Assembly: GCA_937136395.1 (NCBI GenBank)
Contig: CAKZOI010000047.1
Coordinates: 62,001-126,000 of the forward strand
Direction: 5' to 3'
DNA: 64,000 bases
DNA from: an uncultured Opitutia bacterium
Lineage (GTDB): Bacteria; Verrucomicrobiota; Verrucomicrobiia; Opitutales; Coraliomargaritaceae
Each line of letters opens with the position of its first letter. Position 1 is the stretch's first letter. Below are positions 55,197-64,000 of the stretch, piece after piece. Below the pieces are notes generated by a model. It saw only the letters and a list, made by a program, of their open reading frames with translations, was not told where the DNA came from and did not search any database. Both the position numbers and the translations under genes were made by a program.

Positions 55197-57179
55197 ATGA
55201 GCACGGTTACCGAAACGCCCGCACCCTCAACACATACTGAGGATAAACACGTCCTAAAACCAGAGCGCAGCAATCTCGGCTTGATGCGCCCCGATCACAA
55301 CAAGAGTGTCTTGATTGATTGGCTGACGACGGTCGACCACAAGAAGATCGGTATCATGTATGGTGCCATCGCCCTCTTCTTCTTGCTTGTCGGCGGAGTC
55401 GAAGCACTCATCATTCGCACACAGTTGGCATTCCCAGAGAATGATCTGATTTCAGCTCAACGCTACAATCAGCTCTTCACCATGCATGGCACGACGATGA
55501 TTTTCCTCGCGATCATGCCACTCAATGCCGCGTTCTTTAACTTTCTAGTGCCGCTTCAAATCGGGGCACGTGACGTGGCGTTCCCTAGAATTAATAGTTT
55601 CAGCCTCTGGGCATTTGTCGCAGGTGCACTCGTGATCAACTTCGGTTGGGTGCTTCAAGCCGTCGAAGTCATGGGGCTTTTCTCCGCCTCTGGTCCTACC
55701 GCTGGTATGAATGACTTTGTTCCTTCGATGGGCTGGTTCGGTTATGCGCCCATAACTGGCATTGAGTTTACAGGCGCAGGCACAGACTTCTGGATCATGG
55801 GTCTGCAAATCCTAGGTGTCGCTTCACTTTCGGCAGCGATGAACTTCGTCGTGACGATTATCAACATGCGCGCACCGGGTATGAAGATGATGCGTTTGCC
55901 TGTATTCACATGGATGACACTCGTTGTCTCTCTATTGATCGTTTTTGCGTTCCCCGCGATCACCATTGCCCTCGCTCAACTGATGTTTGATCGCACCTTT
56001 GGAACTAGCTTCTTCGTCACAGCTGGTGGCGGTCAGCCTATCTTGTGGCAACACCTTTTCTGGATCTTTGGACACCCAGAAGTTTACATCCTAGTGCTCC
56101 CAGCGATGGGCATCGTCTCTGAAGTGCTTCCCACGTTTTCTAAGAAACCACTGTTTGGTTATGCCATTGTTGTGTTCTCAGGAGCGGTGATTGGTTTCCT
56201 TGGATTCGCGGTTTGGTCGCACCACATGTTCACGACTGGACTGGGTAAGGTAGCCACCGCAGCATTCTCCTTACTCACCATGGCGATTGCGGTCCCGACG
56301 GGTGTTAAGATTTTCAATTGGGTCGGCACCCTTTGGGGCGGGCGCGTGCGCTTTGCACCACCGATGATCTTCGCACTCGGTTTCGTATGGATGTTTATGA
56401 TGGGTGGTTTCTCAGGAATCATGCACGCATCGGCTCCCGCAGATGCGCAACAACAGGACTCCTACTTCGTCATCGCCCACTTCCACTATGTCGCTATCGG
56501 TGGTATCTTTCTCGCGGTCGTCTCTGGTATCTATTTTTGGCTACCTAAAATCGTCGGTAAAATGTGGAAGGGCAAACTTAGCATTTGGGTCGCGATTTTT
56601 TCAACTGTTGGCTTAAACATCACATTCTTCCCGATGCACTTCCTTGGTTTACTCGGCATGCCTCGTCGCACGCATACATACCTTGAGGGCTTTGGCTGGG
56701 AGACTTATAACTTAGTCTGCACGATTGGTTCTTACATTTTAGCGTTCGGTATCTTCCTGCTTGTCGTCGACATCATACGTTGTGTCCGCAGTGGTGAACC
56801 AGCCGGTAATGACCCTTGGGATGCACGCACACTTGAGTGGGAAACCACATCGCCCCCGCAAGTCTATAACTTTGGACGCACGCCAGTCATCGCCGCTCGC
56901 GATGCTCTATGGGAACACAAGCATGGTCCAGAGAATCGTCGCATCACCTATGAGGAAGACGACGGACACGGCATTCATATGCCCAGTCAGTCTTGGATGC
57001 CCATGATCGCATCCCTTGGTTTTGTGCCCCTCGGACTTGGACTATCTTTAATGCAAGCGGGCATTCCTTACATGGGTTACGTAGCAATCTTCGGCCTGTT
57101 CATGATCGCCCTTGGCGTCGCACTATGGGCAATTGAAGGCCCTGGAGGCTATCACCTACACCCTGAAGAGGAAAAGTAA
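55197..57179 (+). CDS. coxA: Cytochrome c oxidase subunit I
   Basis: The catalytic 660-residue subunit, binding heme a, heme a3 and CuB. Key segments: MHGTTMIFLAIMP (heme a His), WIFGHPEVYILVLPAMG with the His-Pro-Glu-Val-Tyr cross-link region, SHHMFTTGL (CuB His pair), and HFHYVAIGG (heme a3 and heme a His). The K-channel and D-channel residues are visible in helix context. Its length, with a C-terminal cytoplasmic extension, matches A-type aa3 enzymes. The ATG follows coxB by 9 bases. Confidence 0.96.
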   Translation: MSTVTETPAPSTHTEDKHVLKPERSNLGLMRPDHNKSVLIDWLTTVDHKKIGIMYGAIALFFLLVGGVEALIIRTQLAFPENDLISAQRYNQLFTMHGTTMIFLAIMPLNAAFFNFLVPLQIGARDVAFPRINSFSLWAFVAGALVINFGWVLQAVEVMGLFSASGPTAGMNDFVPSMGWFGYAPITGIEFTGAGTDFWIMGLQILGVASLSAAMNFVVTIINMRAPGMKMMRLPVFTWMTLVVSLLIVFAFPAITIALAQLMFDRTFGTSFFVTAGGGQPILWQHLFWIFGHPEVYILVLPAMGIVSEVLPTFSKKPLFGYAIVVFSGAVIGFLGFAVWSHHMFTTGLGKVATAAFSLLTMAIAVPTGVKIFNWVGTLWGGRVRFAPPMIFALGFVWMFMMGGFSGIMHASAPADAQQQDSYFVIAHFHYVAIGGIFLAVVSGIYFWLPKIVGKMWKGKLSIWVAIFSTVGLNITFFPMHFLGLLGMPRRTHTYLEGFGWETYNLVCTIGSYILAFGIFLLVVDIIRCVRSGEPAGNDPWDARTLEWETTSPPQVYNFGRTPVIAARDALWEHKHGPENRRITYEEDDGHGIHMPSQSWMPMIASLGFVPLGLGLSLMQAGIPYMGYVAIFGLFMIALGVALWAIEGPGGYHLHPEEEK

Positions 57180-57215
57180 CCCTCACTCTATTTTAAATTC
57201 CTATTCATTTTTGTA

Positions 57216-57827
57216 ATGAGCGATTCTGCAACACACCACGAAGACGGACACAAAAGTCTGATCATCGACAACAAAAAGCTACTGATGTGGCTGTTCTTGG
57301 GCTCGGACTGTATGTTCTTTGGAACACTGATCTCAACACACCTGATCTATAGGAAGCTGAATCCGGAAGAGTTTGATCCGACTTCAATGTTCAGTCTCGA
57401 GCTGACATCATTTTCGACTTTCATCCTATTGATGTCCTCCTTCCTGATGGCCCTAGCGGTATCGGCTATGCACAAAGGGCAAATCAAGAGCTTCCGTCGC
57501 AATACGGTCGGAGTTATTTTCTTCGGATTAATATTCCTCGCCTGCCAAGTATATGAGTTTACAGAGTTCGCGCACTTAGGGCTCACCCTTGAAAGTGGCA
57601 CTTTCGGCTCCACCTTCTACTTGATGACGGGAACGCACGGTGTGCACGTTGCAATTGGTGTTTTCTGGCTGATATGTATGCTATTTTACTCTTACACTGG
57701 TAAAATGGATGCACACGAAAGCGCCGTCGATGTCGAGGTAGCGGGCCTGTATTGGCACTTTGTCGATATCGTCTGGATCATCATTTTCACAGTCGTTTAC
57801 CTGATTGAGTTTATCGGAAAAGTCTAA
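57216..57827 (+). CDS. coxC: Cytochrome c oxidase subunit III
   Basis: A 203-residue subunit III with about five membrane helices. Conserved segments are LLMWLFLGSDCMFFGTL, FYLMTGTHGVHVAIGVFW and VEVAGLYWHFVDIVWIIIF near the C-terminus. It starts 36 bases after coxA. Subunit III stabilises the oxidase and its proton uptake; the short form (five helices) is typical of caa3 enzymes. Confidence 0.93.
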   Translation: MSDSATHHEDGHKSLIIDNKKLLMWLFLGSDCMFFGTLISTHLIYRKLNPEEFDPTSMFSLELTSFSTFILLMSSFLMALAVSAMHKGQIKSFRRNTVGVIFFGLIFLACQVYEFTEFAHLGLTLESGTFGSTFYLMTGTHGVHVAIGVFWLICMLFYSYTGKMDAHESAVDVEVAGLYWHFVDIVWIIIFTVVYLIEFIGKV

Positions 57828-57846
57828 GAGCTAAATTTTCTTTATT

Positions 57847-58203
57847 ATGTCTGAAGCAGATTACAACCCATTGCCAGTTTCTCCAGAAGCAGATCACAGT
57901 GCCGAAAACGAGCGCTATCACGTATTCGTAAACCTCGCACTCGCACTTGCCGCAATTACGGGTGTCGAGCTTGTCTTGGTTTATTTACCAATTAATACGG
58001 TCTTCATCTTCACGGTATTGGTCAGCTTGTCGTTGTTTAAATTCGCAGCCGTCATCGCATGGTTCATGCACTTGATTTACGATAAGTTACTACTGACCTT
58101 AGCTTTTGGAACGGGTCTCGCCATTGCAGCGGGCACCTATACTGCTCTACTGTTCATTATGAGTAATGAATACGTCGCTCCTCCCGAAATCCCAGGAATG
58201 TAA
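57847..58203 (+). CDS. Cytochrome c oxidase subunit IV family protein
   Basis: A 118-residue protein with three membrane helices and a short polar N-terminus ([35 protein letters not shown]-like segment as [17 protein letters not shown]). The placement, 19 bases after coxC, and the helix pattern fit the small fourth subunit of caa3 and aa3 oxidases. It is the last gene before a strong terminator. Confidence 0.85.
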   Translation: MSEADYNPLPVSPEADHSAENERYHVFVNLALALAAITGVELVLVYLPINTVFIFTVLVSLSLFKFAAVIAWFMHLIYDKLLLTLAFGTGLAIAAGTYTALLFIMSNEYVAPPEIPGM

Positions 58204-58226
58204 TTGTTAATATTGCTAGCGTTTAG

Positions 58227-58261
58227 AGGACGACGGAGTAAATTCGTCGTCCTTTCTTTTT
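58227..58261 (+). terminator. Rho-independent terminator after the oxidase genes
   Basis: Nine-base perfect arms AGGACGACG and CGTCGTCCT with a nine-base loop and a T-rich run. It lies between the subunit IV gene and ctaG. Its T-run covers the TTG at 58260, which supports the ATG at 58269 as the ctaG start. Confidence 0.88.
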
Positions 58262-58268
58262 GATAGAC

Positions 58269-59078
58269 ATGCAATTCCATTGGCACACAGAACCCTTACT
58301 CTTAATCAGCTTACTGTTGGTAGGATGGCTGTATGCACTCGGCACTGGCCCTTTACGTAGTAAAATCGATCCAACAGAGCGCTTTCCGTTATCGAAGGCT
58401 TTTCTCTTCTACAGCGGACTCATCGTCACTTACTTGGCTGTCGGATCACCACTCGATCAAATCGGTGAACAATTCCTCTTCTCAGCTCATATGGTGCAGC
58501 ACATGTTGCTGATCTATTTTGCACCCACTCTTTTCATTTTTGGCACACCTAGCTGGCTGATTGACTATCTAATAAAACCGACTGGAGTTCGTAAAATCAT
58601 GTCAATTCTGACGCATCCAGCCTGTGGCGGCTTACTCTTTACGGTAGTCTATACCGCCTGGCACGTGCCGGGCCTCTATGAGCTCGCATTAAGAGATAAA
58701 CGCATTCACATCTTAGAGCACTGGACCATGTTTGGCCTAGCTCTGTTGATGCTTTGGCCATACATCACACTCTCTAAATACGTGCCACGTCGTTCATTTG
58801 GGATTCGAATGCTCGGAATGTTTCTACTGATGGTTGGACAGCTACCTGTCTTCGCCTTTCTAACACTTGCTGGAGATGCCATCTACCCCACCTATATTTG
58901 GGCACCGCGCATTATTGACCTCGACCCGCTAAACGATCAAATCCTAGGGGGCATCATCATGAAAGTCATCAATATGGGTTTTTCGCTTACAATTCTAGGA
59001 ACAGCCTTTTATGCTTGGTCAATAAGTGAAACAGCTGACCCTGAGTCTACGCTTAAAAAAGCGTCCTCTCATCAATAA
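58269..59078 (+). CDS. ctaG: Cytochrome c oxidase assembly factor CtaG
   Basis: A 269-residue polytopic membrane protein of the caa3_CtaG family: [44 protein letters not shown], then [27 protein letters not shown]-type sequence. The His residues in HMVQHM and ILEHW are typical metal-ligand candidates. CtaG of Bacillus supports caa3 oxidase assembly, probably in copper delivery. The ATG at 58269 lies eight bases after the terminator, so a separate promoter must exist within the short spacer or read-through occurs. Confidence 0.9.
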   Translation: MQFHWHTEPLLLISLLLVGWLYALGTGPLRSKIDPTERFPLSKAFLFYSGLIVTYLAVGSPLDQIGEQFLFSAHMVQHMLLIYFAPTLFIFGTPSWLIDYLIKPTGVRKIMSILTHPACGGLLFTVVYTAWHVPGLYELALRDKRIHILEHWTMFGLALLMLWPYITLSKYVPRRSFGIRMLGMFLLMVGQLPVFAFLTLAGDAIYPTYIWAPRIIDLDPLNDQILGGIIMKVINMGFSLTILGTAFYAWSISETADPESTLKKASSHQ

Positions 59079-59105
59079 TTTCTATTTGAACAATCGCGCT
59101 CCATA

Positions 59106-60923
59106 ATGACTTGGGAAATCATATTTGTCTTTTCGCTACTCGTTTTAGCAATCATCAGTTTTGTATGGGAGCGTATCTCTGCTGACCTCACTGCACTGAC
59201 CGTATTTGGGATTTTACTCTTTGTAAGTATGCTCACGAAGAGTGACCAGCTACCAGATCTGGACGCAATGCTCAGCGTCTTCAGCAACTCAGCACCGCTC
59301 ACGATTGCGGCGATGTTTATTGTCAGTGGAGCTCTAGAACGAACTGGTGCAATCGACCTAATTACTTCTTATTTAAGAAAACTCGTAAAGCTTCCATACC
59401 GAGGTTTCCTCTTCATTATGGTGATCGGTGTAGCTGCCGTATCGGCATTCGTTAACAATACTCCAGTTGTCATTGTATTGATGCCTGTAATTCTCTCGTT
59501 ATCGCGAGAAATGGGTGTGGCCTCCTCGAAGCTATTGATACCACTCTCCTACGCATCTATCTTCGGTGGCACCTGCACATTGCTCGGCACGAGCACCAAC
59601 TTACTAGCCAGCGGAATTCTTCGCGATGCCGGACATGCGCCTATAGGCATGTTTGAACTCGCTGCAGTCGGTTTGCCGATTCTGGTAGTTGGTAGCATCT
59701 ACCTAGTTTTGTTTGGCAATAAACTACTGCCACACCGTGAAACGCTCACTTCGATTTTGAGCGATGAAGAACGCAAAGAGTTCATCACGGAAGCCTTCGT
59801 GAAAGCAGGTTCCGACCTACATGGACAGACGGCTAAAGAGAGCGGCATGCTTAAGGGCCGTGGCATACGTCTACTGGAAATCGTCCGTCACGGCGTTGCA
59901 GTTATTGGCGACCCCAAAAATACAAAACTTCAATACGGTGATCGACTGGTTTTGGCGTGTCGGCCTTCAGGTGTTGCCGAGGCAAATTCGATGAAAGGTA
60001 TCGATATCCAGCCTGAGCTCACGCAAGGTCTTGAGACAATTGCGACCGATGAAGGTGCGATTGTCGAAGGTGTCGTTGCCCCGCATGCTTCAATTACAGG
60101 GAAGACGCTCGGTGAAATCAATTTCCGTCAGCGTTTCCGGATGGTCGTTGTCGCCGTCCACCGAAAAGGCACCAATCAACGCGAGCGATTAGCGAGCCTT
60201 CGTATCCAGGAAGGCGATACACTATTGATGATGGGTTCTACAAAAGCAATTGATTCGTTGGCGAATAGCGAAGAAATCATTATCCTCGATCGCCCCCGTG
60301 TGCCCACGCGCAGTCTACGCGTAAAGATGCCCATCGCCATTGCGATTACGACAGGCATTGTGCTCATGGCATCGACCAACATCGTGCCAATTTTCGCAGC
60401 CGTCTCACTGGGGGTCGCGATCCTCTTACTCTCTGGATGTATGAAACCTAAGGATGCCTACGCATCTGTAGAGTGGAGCATATTAGTGATCATTTTTGGC
60501 ATGCTCGCATTGGGTCAGGCAATGGACTCAACTGGTGCAAGCCTGATGATCGCCGAAAGTATGACGGGGCTCATCAAGAGCCTCGCACCAGAGCACTTGC
60601 AGAGTGTCGTGATGCTCGCATTTATTTACATCATCACTTCAACCTTTACTGAATTTTTGTCGAATAATGCAGCCGTAGCGCTCATGGTGCCAATTGCATT
60701 AGGGATCGCAGCGACCCTAGGCGTCGACCCTCGACCATTTGTAGTCGGTAGTTGTATTGCAGCCTCTGCGAGTTTTGCCACGCCTATTGGTTACCAAACC
60801 AATACTTATGTTTATGGTGTGGGTGGTTACCGTTTTGCTGACTTCACAAAAGTCGGCCTACCGCTCAACATTATTTGCTTTATCGTCACGGTGATTGTCG
60901 TGCCCATGTTCTGGGAATTCTAA
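59106..60923 (+). CDS. SLC13-family permease with internal RCK/TrkA-C domains
   Basis: A 605-residue anion transporter of the divalent anion:sodium symporter kind. Twelve or so helices are split by a cytoplasmic part that contains two TrkA-C-like segments (about residues 210-390). The conserved SLC13-type SNT motifs are visible as [18 protein letters not shown] and [19 protein letters not shown], and the TSTNLLASG motif follows the first. Likely substrates are sulfate or dicarboxylates; the convergent Rrf2 gene downstream (often sulfur- or Fe-S-related) favours sulfate, weakly. Confidence 0.88.
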   Translation: MTWEIIFVFSLLVLAIISFVWERISADLTALTVFGILLFVSMLTKSDQLPDLDAMLSVFSNSAPLTIAAMFIVSGALERTGAIDLITSYLRKLVKLPYRGFLFIMVIGVAAVSAFVNNTPVVIVLMPVILSLSREMGVASSKLLIPLSYASIFGGTCTLLGTSTNLLASGILRDAGHAPIGMFELAAVGLPILVVGSIYLVLFGNKLLPHRETLTSILSDEERKEFITEAFVKAGSDLHGQTAKESGMLKGRGIRLLEIVRHGVAVIGDPKNTKLQYGDRLVLACRPSGVAEANSMKGIDIQPELTQGLETIATDEGAIVEGVVAPHASITGKTLGEINFRQRFRMVVVAVHRKGTNQRERLASLRIQEGDTLLMMGSTKAIDSLANSEEIIILDRPRVPTRSLRVKMPIAIAITTGIVLMASTNIVPIFAAVSLGVAILLLSGCMKPKDAYASVEWSILVIIFGMLALGQAMDSTGASLMIAESMTGLIKSLAPEHLQSVVMLAFIYIITSTFTEFLSNNAAVALMVPIALGIAATLGVDPRPFVVGSCIAASASFATPIGYQTNTYVYGVGGYRFADFTKVGLPLNIICFIVTVIVVPMFWEF

Positions 60924-60926
60924 AGC

Positions 60927-61340
60927 TTAGATGTAATACATCTCACTAGAGTCATCCACGACGAATTGATCCAAAGTGTAAGAGCTAATTTTCTGTTCAA
61001 AATCGCTACCGATCTCATCCCAAATTTCAGCGACGCGCGCGCCTGATTGCCCATCCCCTTGAAAGTTACTTTCTAGCAACTCACTTTCGACAGCCTTCAC
61101 GATATCATTTAGACGAATACGCTCGGGCTCGATCGCCAAAGCATAGCCACCCTGCTTACCACGCTTACTCGCAATCAAACCCGCATTTCTAAGCTCGTTG
61201 AGGATCTGCACAAGATAGTTCGCAGGTATTTGCTCAGCTTCAGCCAAGGTATCAATGTGCGCCATCTTGTCTTGCCCAAAGCTTCGAGCGAGTTGAGCTA
61301 GGACACGACAGGCGTATTCGAGTTTATGGGAAAGTTTCAC
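60927..61340 (-). CDS. Rrf2-family transcriptional regulator
   Basis: A 137-residue winged-helix repressor: MKLSHKLEYACRVLAQLARS, then EQIPANYLVQILNELRNAGLIASKRGKQGGYALA, the Rrf2 HTH and wing. IscR-type cysteines for an Fe-S cluster are absent, so it is closer to CymR-like regulators. It starts with GTG (61340) and ends three bases from the SLC13 permease stop. A role in sulfur or cysteine control is possible, inferred only from the family and neighbour. Confidence 0.9.
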   Translation of the reverse strand: MKLSHKLEYACRVLAQLARSFGQDKMAHIDTLAEAEQIPANYLVQILNELRNAGLIASKRGKQGGYALAIEPERIRLNDIVKAVESELLESNFQGDGQSGARVAEIWDEIGSDFEQKISSYTLDQFVVDDSSEMYYI

Positions 61341-61468
61341 AGCTAAATGTTGGGCTCTTGACTCATAAATGTAAAATTGAATCGAAAGCCAAATAAGAAG
61401 TCCAGTTATTCAGGAAAAGTGGCTTTGTGTCGTTGAATTTTTATCGAGTCATTGGCTGAATCCTTCAA

Positions 61469-62176
61469 ATGCATCTCAACATACTCTACGCGGATCAGCA
61501 CTATGTCGCCATCAATAAACCCTCAGGGCTTTTGGTGCATCGATCTGCACTGGATAAGCATGCCACTCAATTCGCCCTACAGCTCTTACGCGATCAGATT
61601 GGCCAAGTTGTGTATCCATGCCACCGCTTGGATCGACCTACCAGCGGCGCACTGCTGTTCGCACTGAGCGCTGACGCAGCACGTCACGCTCAAATTGAAT
61701 TCTCCGAGCGCAGAGTCGTCAAAACCTATCATGCCATCGTCCGTGGATGGGTCGATCATCAAGGTGTCGTTGATTATAAGCTACGGTCCGAAGACATGCC
61801 ATCTAAATACTTTGAAGCCAAGACGAACTATCGCTGCATTGGACAAAGTGAAATAGATCTCCCCGTAGGTCGCTATAGTAAGGGACGCTTTTCATTAGTG
61901 GAGCTTCAGCCTCTTACCGGGCGAAAGCACCAACTGCGTCGCCACCTCGCCCACCTTCGGCACCCAATACTAGGTGATACACGCCATGGCGATGGCGCTC
62001 AAAACCGTTTCATACGTGAACACTTTGATTGTAATCGCCTACTACTACATGCATGCAAATTGAAAATCGCTCATCCAAGATCAAAAGAGATCATCACACT
62101 GCACGCGGATTATGATGAAACATTCAGCCGACTAAGCAAATCGCTCAAGCTTCCTCATCGAGAGAATGCCCCTTAA
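61469..62176 (+). CDS. truC: tRNA pseudouridine synthase (TruC-like)
   Basis: A 235-residue RluA-family synthase with [21 protein letters not shown] and the catalytic HRLDRPTSG (Asp 55), followed by [19 protein letters not shown] and GDTRHGDGA. Size and the lack of an S4 domain match TruC, which makes pseudouridine 65 in some tRNAs. The 3' end overlaps the convergent kinase gene by 32 bases. ATG at 61469. Confidence 0.9.
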   Translation: MHLNILYADQHYVAINKPSGLLVHRSALDKHATQFALQLLRDQIGQVVYPCHRLDRPTSGALLFALSADAARHAQIEFSERRVVKTYHAIVRGWVDHQGVVDYKLRSEDMPSKYFEAKTNYRCIGQSEIDLPVGRYSKGRFSLVELQPLTGRKHQLRRHLAHLRHPILGDTRHGDGAQNRFIREHFDCNRLLLHACKLKIAHPRSKEIITLHADYDETFSRLSKSLKLPHRENAP

Positions 62177-64000
62177 TCTGCTCAAGGATACCAACTATCT
62201 TGCTTTCTAGGATATCTAGCTTTAGCGGCTTCGTCATATACGAACTCATACCAGAGCGTAAACAACGCTCTTCATCTCCTTGAAGTGCATTAGCCGTAAG
62301 TGCTACTATAGGCACCGCTTTGAATGACTCGCCAGCCTCCCCTGACCGTATACGGCTTGTTGCTTCGAGACCGTCCATGATCGGCATTTGCAGGTCCATA
62401 AAGATCAAATCAACCATGTTCTCCTGCAAATAATCAATGAGTTCTTTACCATTATCGACAAAATGAGAACGCCATCCTAGTCGCTTAAGCATAATCATCA
62501 ATACACGTTGATTCGCGGCATTATCTTCAGCCACGACGATACGTAGCGGATAGCGTTCACCGATCTTCAAATCTGAAACCTTCTTTGACGATTCACTTTG
62601 GTTAGGGGGCGGTGAAGCAATATCTGACAATGCCATACGCAGCTTTAATTGAACAAAGAAACTGGATCCCTCACCCAAAGTGCTCGTAGCCCACACACGC
62701 CCATCCATCGCTTCCGACAAGCGCTTCGTAATCGCAAGGCCTAAGCCAGTGCCACCAAACCGTCGAGCCATTGAGGAATCTCCCTGTGAAAATGGACGAA
62801 ACAAACGATCCAAATGCGCATCGTCCATTCCAATACCTGTATCACGAACCTCCAATTGGATATCACAAAGTCCTGACGGTTCGGCGTCCTTAGAATGCAC
62901 ATTAACGGTGATACTTCCCGAGTTCGTAAACTTAACTGCATTGCCGATCAAATTAGTCAAAATTTGGCGAATACGATTTTCATCTCCAATCACTGCAGAC
63001 GGCACGTTCGGGGTGATATCAACTTGTAGTTGAAGCCCTCGTTGCTTGCATTCGCGCCTAAAAGTTGCAGCTGTTTCTTCAACGACGACTGCCAATGAAA
63101 ACTCTCTCAATTCTAAATGAAGGTGCCCTGACTCAATTTTCGAAAAATCTAAGACATTGTTAATCAATGCCATCAAAACTTCACCACTTGTCTTTACAGA
63201 TTCAACATAGTCACGCTGCTCATCATCTAACTTCGTGCTATTCAGCATTTCCATAAAACCAATGACTCCATTCAATGACGTGCGTATTTCATGGCTCATC
63301 GTTGCTAAAAAATCACTTTTTGCAGCATTTGCAGCTTCAGCAACGCGCGCAGACTCTTTTGCTTGCCGGATAGCTTCACTTAGTCGCTCGTTGGCAAATT
63401 CGACTTCGGAGCGCGCCGCCTTCGCCTCTTCCATAACCCGCAGAGCCACCTGTCGCTCTTTTTTGAGTTCTTGAGCACGACGCACCAAATCTTCATTGGC
63501 ACTTACAAGTTCATACTCCGCTCGGTGCCTCCTATTTTCGACTTCAGTATGTTGTCGCGCTGAAGTGCGAAACGTTTCAGCAATCTGACTAAATTCCTTC
63601 AAATCAAATACTGGAGAAATCAGCTCTGAACCATTTGCGTCTCTACTAAAGTATTGATTCAACAAGTCCAAATTGAGCCGAAGTCCTTTAGCAATCGAAT
63701 TCGAAGCAAGCAATGGTGCCGCGATACCAATCGCAAGAATTAGAGCAGACAAACCGAGCTTTTTATACAGCTCTATGCCTAATTCTCGTTTAGATTCGAA
63801 TCGGATAATATCGATTTCATCTTGCGTGTAGCCATCCGCCTCAGCAAGTCGCTGAATCTCTGCATTGGCTTGGTCGACAGCATTTTCATACTTCGCGATA
63901 TTTTCAGCCGTCAGCCATCCTACAACGATGACCAGAACCAGGAAAATCGGTAGGCAAGCATGGAGCAAGAAAAGGCGACTTATTGACTTTGTGGTCGTTT
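62145..64000 (-). CDS. Hybrid sensor histidine kinase/response regulator (5' end cut)
   Basis: The frame is open to the right edge, so the true start lies outside the window. Visible parts: an N-terminal membrane helix ([14 protein letters not shown]), a short extracytoplasmic region, a second helix near [15 protein letters not shown], a coiled-coil linker, the HisKA domain with [13 protein letters not shown] (His about 226 from 63968), the ATPase with [12 protein letters not shown], and a REC domain with [13 protein letters not shown]. It is a two-component relay protein; its signal is unknown. Its 3' end overlaps truC. Confidence 0.92.
   Translation of the reverse strand, partial: TTTKSISRLFLLHACLPIFLVLVIVVGWLTAENIAKYENAVDQANAEIQRLAEADGYTQDEIDIIRFESKRELGIELYKKLGLSALILAIGIAAPLLASNSIAKGLRLNLDLLNQYFSRDANGSELISPVFDLKEFSQIAETFRTSARQHTEVENRRHRAEYELVSANEDLVRRAQELKKERQVALRVMEEAKAARSEVEFANERLSEAIRQAKESARVAEAANAAKSDFLATMSHEIRTSLNGVIGFMEMLNSTKLDDEQRDYVESVKTSGEVLMALINNVLDFSKIESGHLHLELREFSLAVVVEETAATFRRECKQRGLQLQVDITPNVPSAVIGDENRIRQILTNLIGNAVKFTNSGSITVNVHSKDAEPSGLCDIQLEVRDTGIGMDDAHLDRLFRPFSQGDSSMARRFGGTGLGLAITKRLSEAMDGRVWATSTLGEGSSFFVQLKLRMALSDIASPPPNQSESSKKVSDLKIGERYPLRIVVAEDNAANQRVLMIMLKRLGWRSHFVDNGKELIDYLQENMVDLIFMDLQMPIMDGLEATSRIRSGEAGESFKAVPIVALTANALQGDEERCLRSGMSSYMTKPLKLDILESKIVGILEQIKGHSLDEEA

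Overview
The window looks like a chromosome segment of a free-living, aerobic, didermic bacterium, most probably a marine Verrucomicrobiota of the Opitutae (Coraliomargarita/Puniceicoccus-like). That placement is an inference from gene style and from the intergenic repeats, which resemble those I associate with this phylum. No rRNA or other decisive marker is present. Base composition is near-balanced by eye. GTG and TTG starts are common, and clear Shine-Dalgarno sequences are rare.

Layout: (1) 1-2038, minus strand, three genes for prepilin-like or PilX-like proteins, the first running off the left edge. (2) 2283-3691, thiL and tsaE. (3) 3702-7984, minus strand, a MoxR ATPase / DUF58 / transglutaminase trio. 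(4) 8206-16306, a type II secretion operon in the order G-H-I-J-K-L-M-D-C-like, without gspE or gspF in the window. (5) 16307-17555, repeat-rich DNA with a HigBA toxin-antitoxin pair between two direct repeats, the second ending next to tRNA-Arg(CCG). (6) 17706-22109, a predicted Fur-controlled module: porin, FMN-binding protein, PepSY membrane protein and ApbE flavin transferase, then a secreted protein with four CGxxC motifs and a terminator. (7) 22115-31048, housekeeping and small conserved genes (YkgJ-like, DUF4202, beta-CASP hydrolase, lpdA, DUF493, msrA, a nuclease-fold protein, proS, serS). (8) 31104-34553, a SWIM-SNF2 ATPase.

(9) 34688-44396 is the accessory surface-glycan region: a mosaic GT4, decayed asparagine-synthase-like and ATP-grasp genes, a pyruvyl transferase, an acyltransferase, two ELM1-family proteins (one fused to a GT9 glycosyltransferase), a sulfotransferase, an LpxL-like acyltransferase interrupted by repeat DNA, and a Kdo-kinase fragment. 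(10) 44643-50610, rpsA, trmL, dgkA, parE, a secreted hypothetical and a GreA/B-type factor. (11) 50723-59075, an aa3-type cytochrome c oxidase locus: ctaA, ctaB, DUF420, an azurin-like lipoprotein, coxB with a fused cytochrome c domain, coxA, coxC, subunit IV and ctaG. (12) 59106-64000, a SLC13/RCK permease, an Rrf2 regulator, truC and a hybrid sensor kinase cut by the right edge.

The strongest candidate for an under-described system is the 17.7-22.1 kb module. ApbE would covalently attach FMN to the exported FMN-binding protein, with PepSY as membrane partner and a porin as outer-membrane route. Two tandem Fur-like sites lie directly upstream, which points to iron-responsive extracytosolic flavin redox chemistry, and the unusual CGxxC-repeat protein sits immediately downstream. 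Also notable are the tRNA-adjacent repeat-flanked HigBA unit, short hairpins with a conserved loop and differing arms (one inside a coding frame), the GT9-ELM1 fusion, and a hairpin just upstream of the rpsA start.
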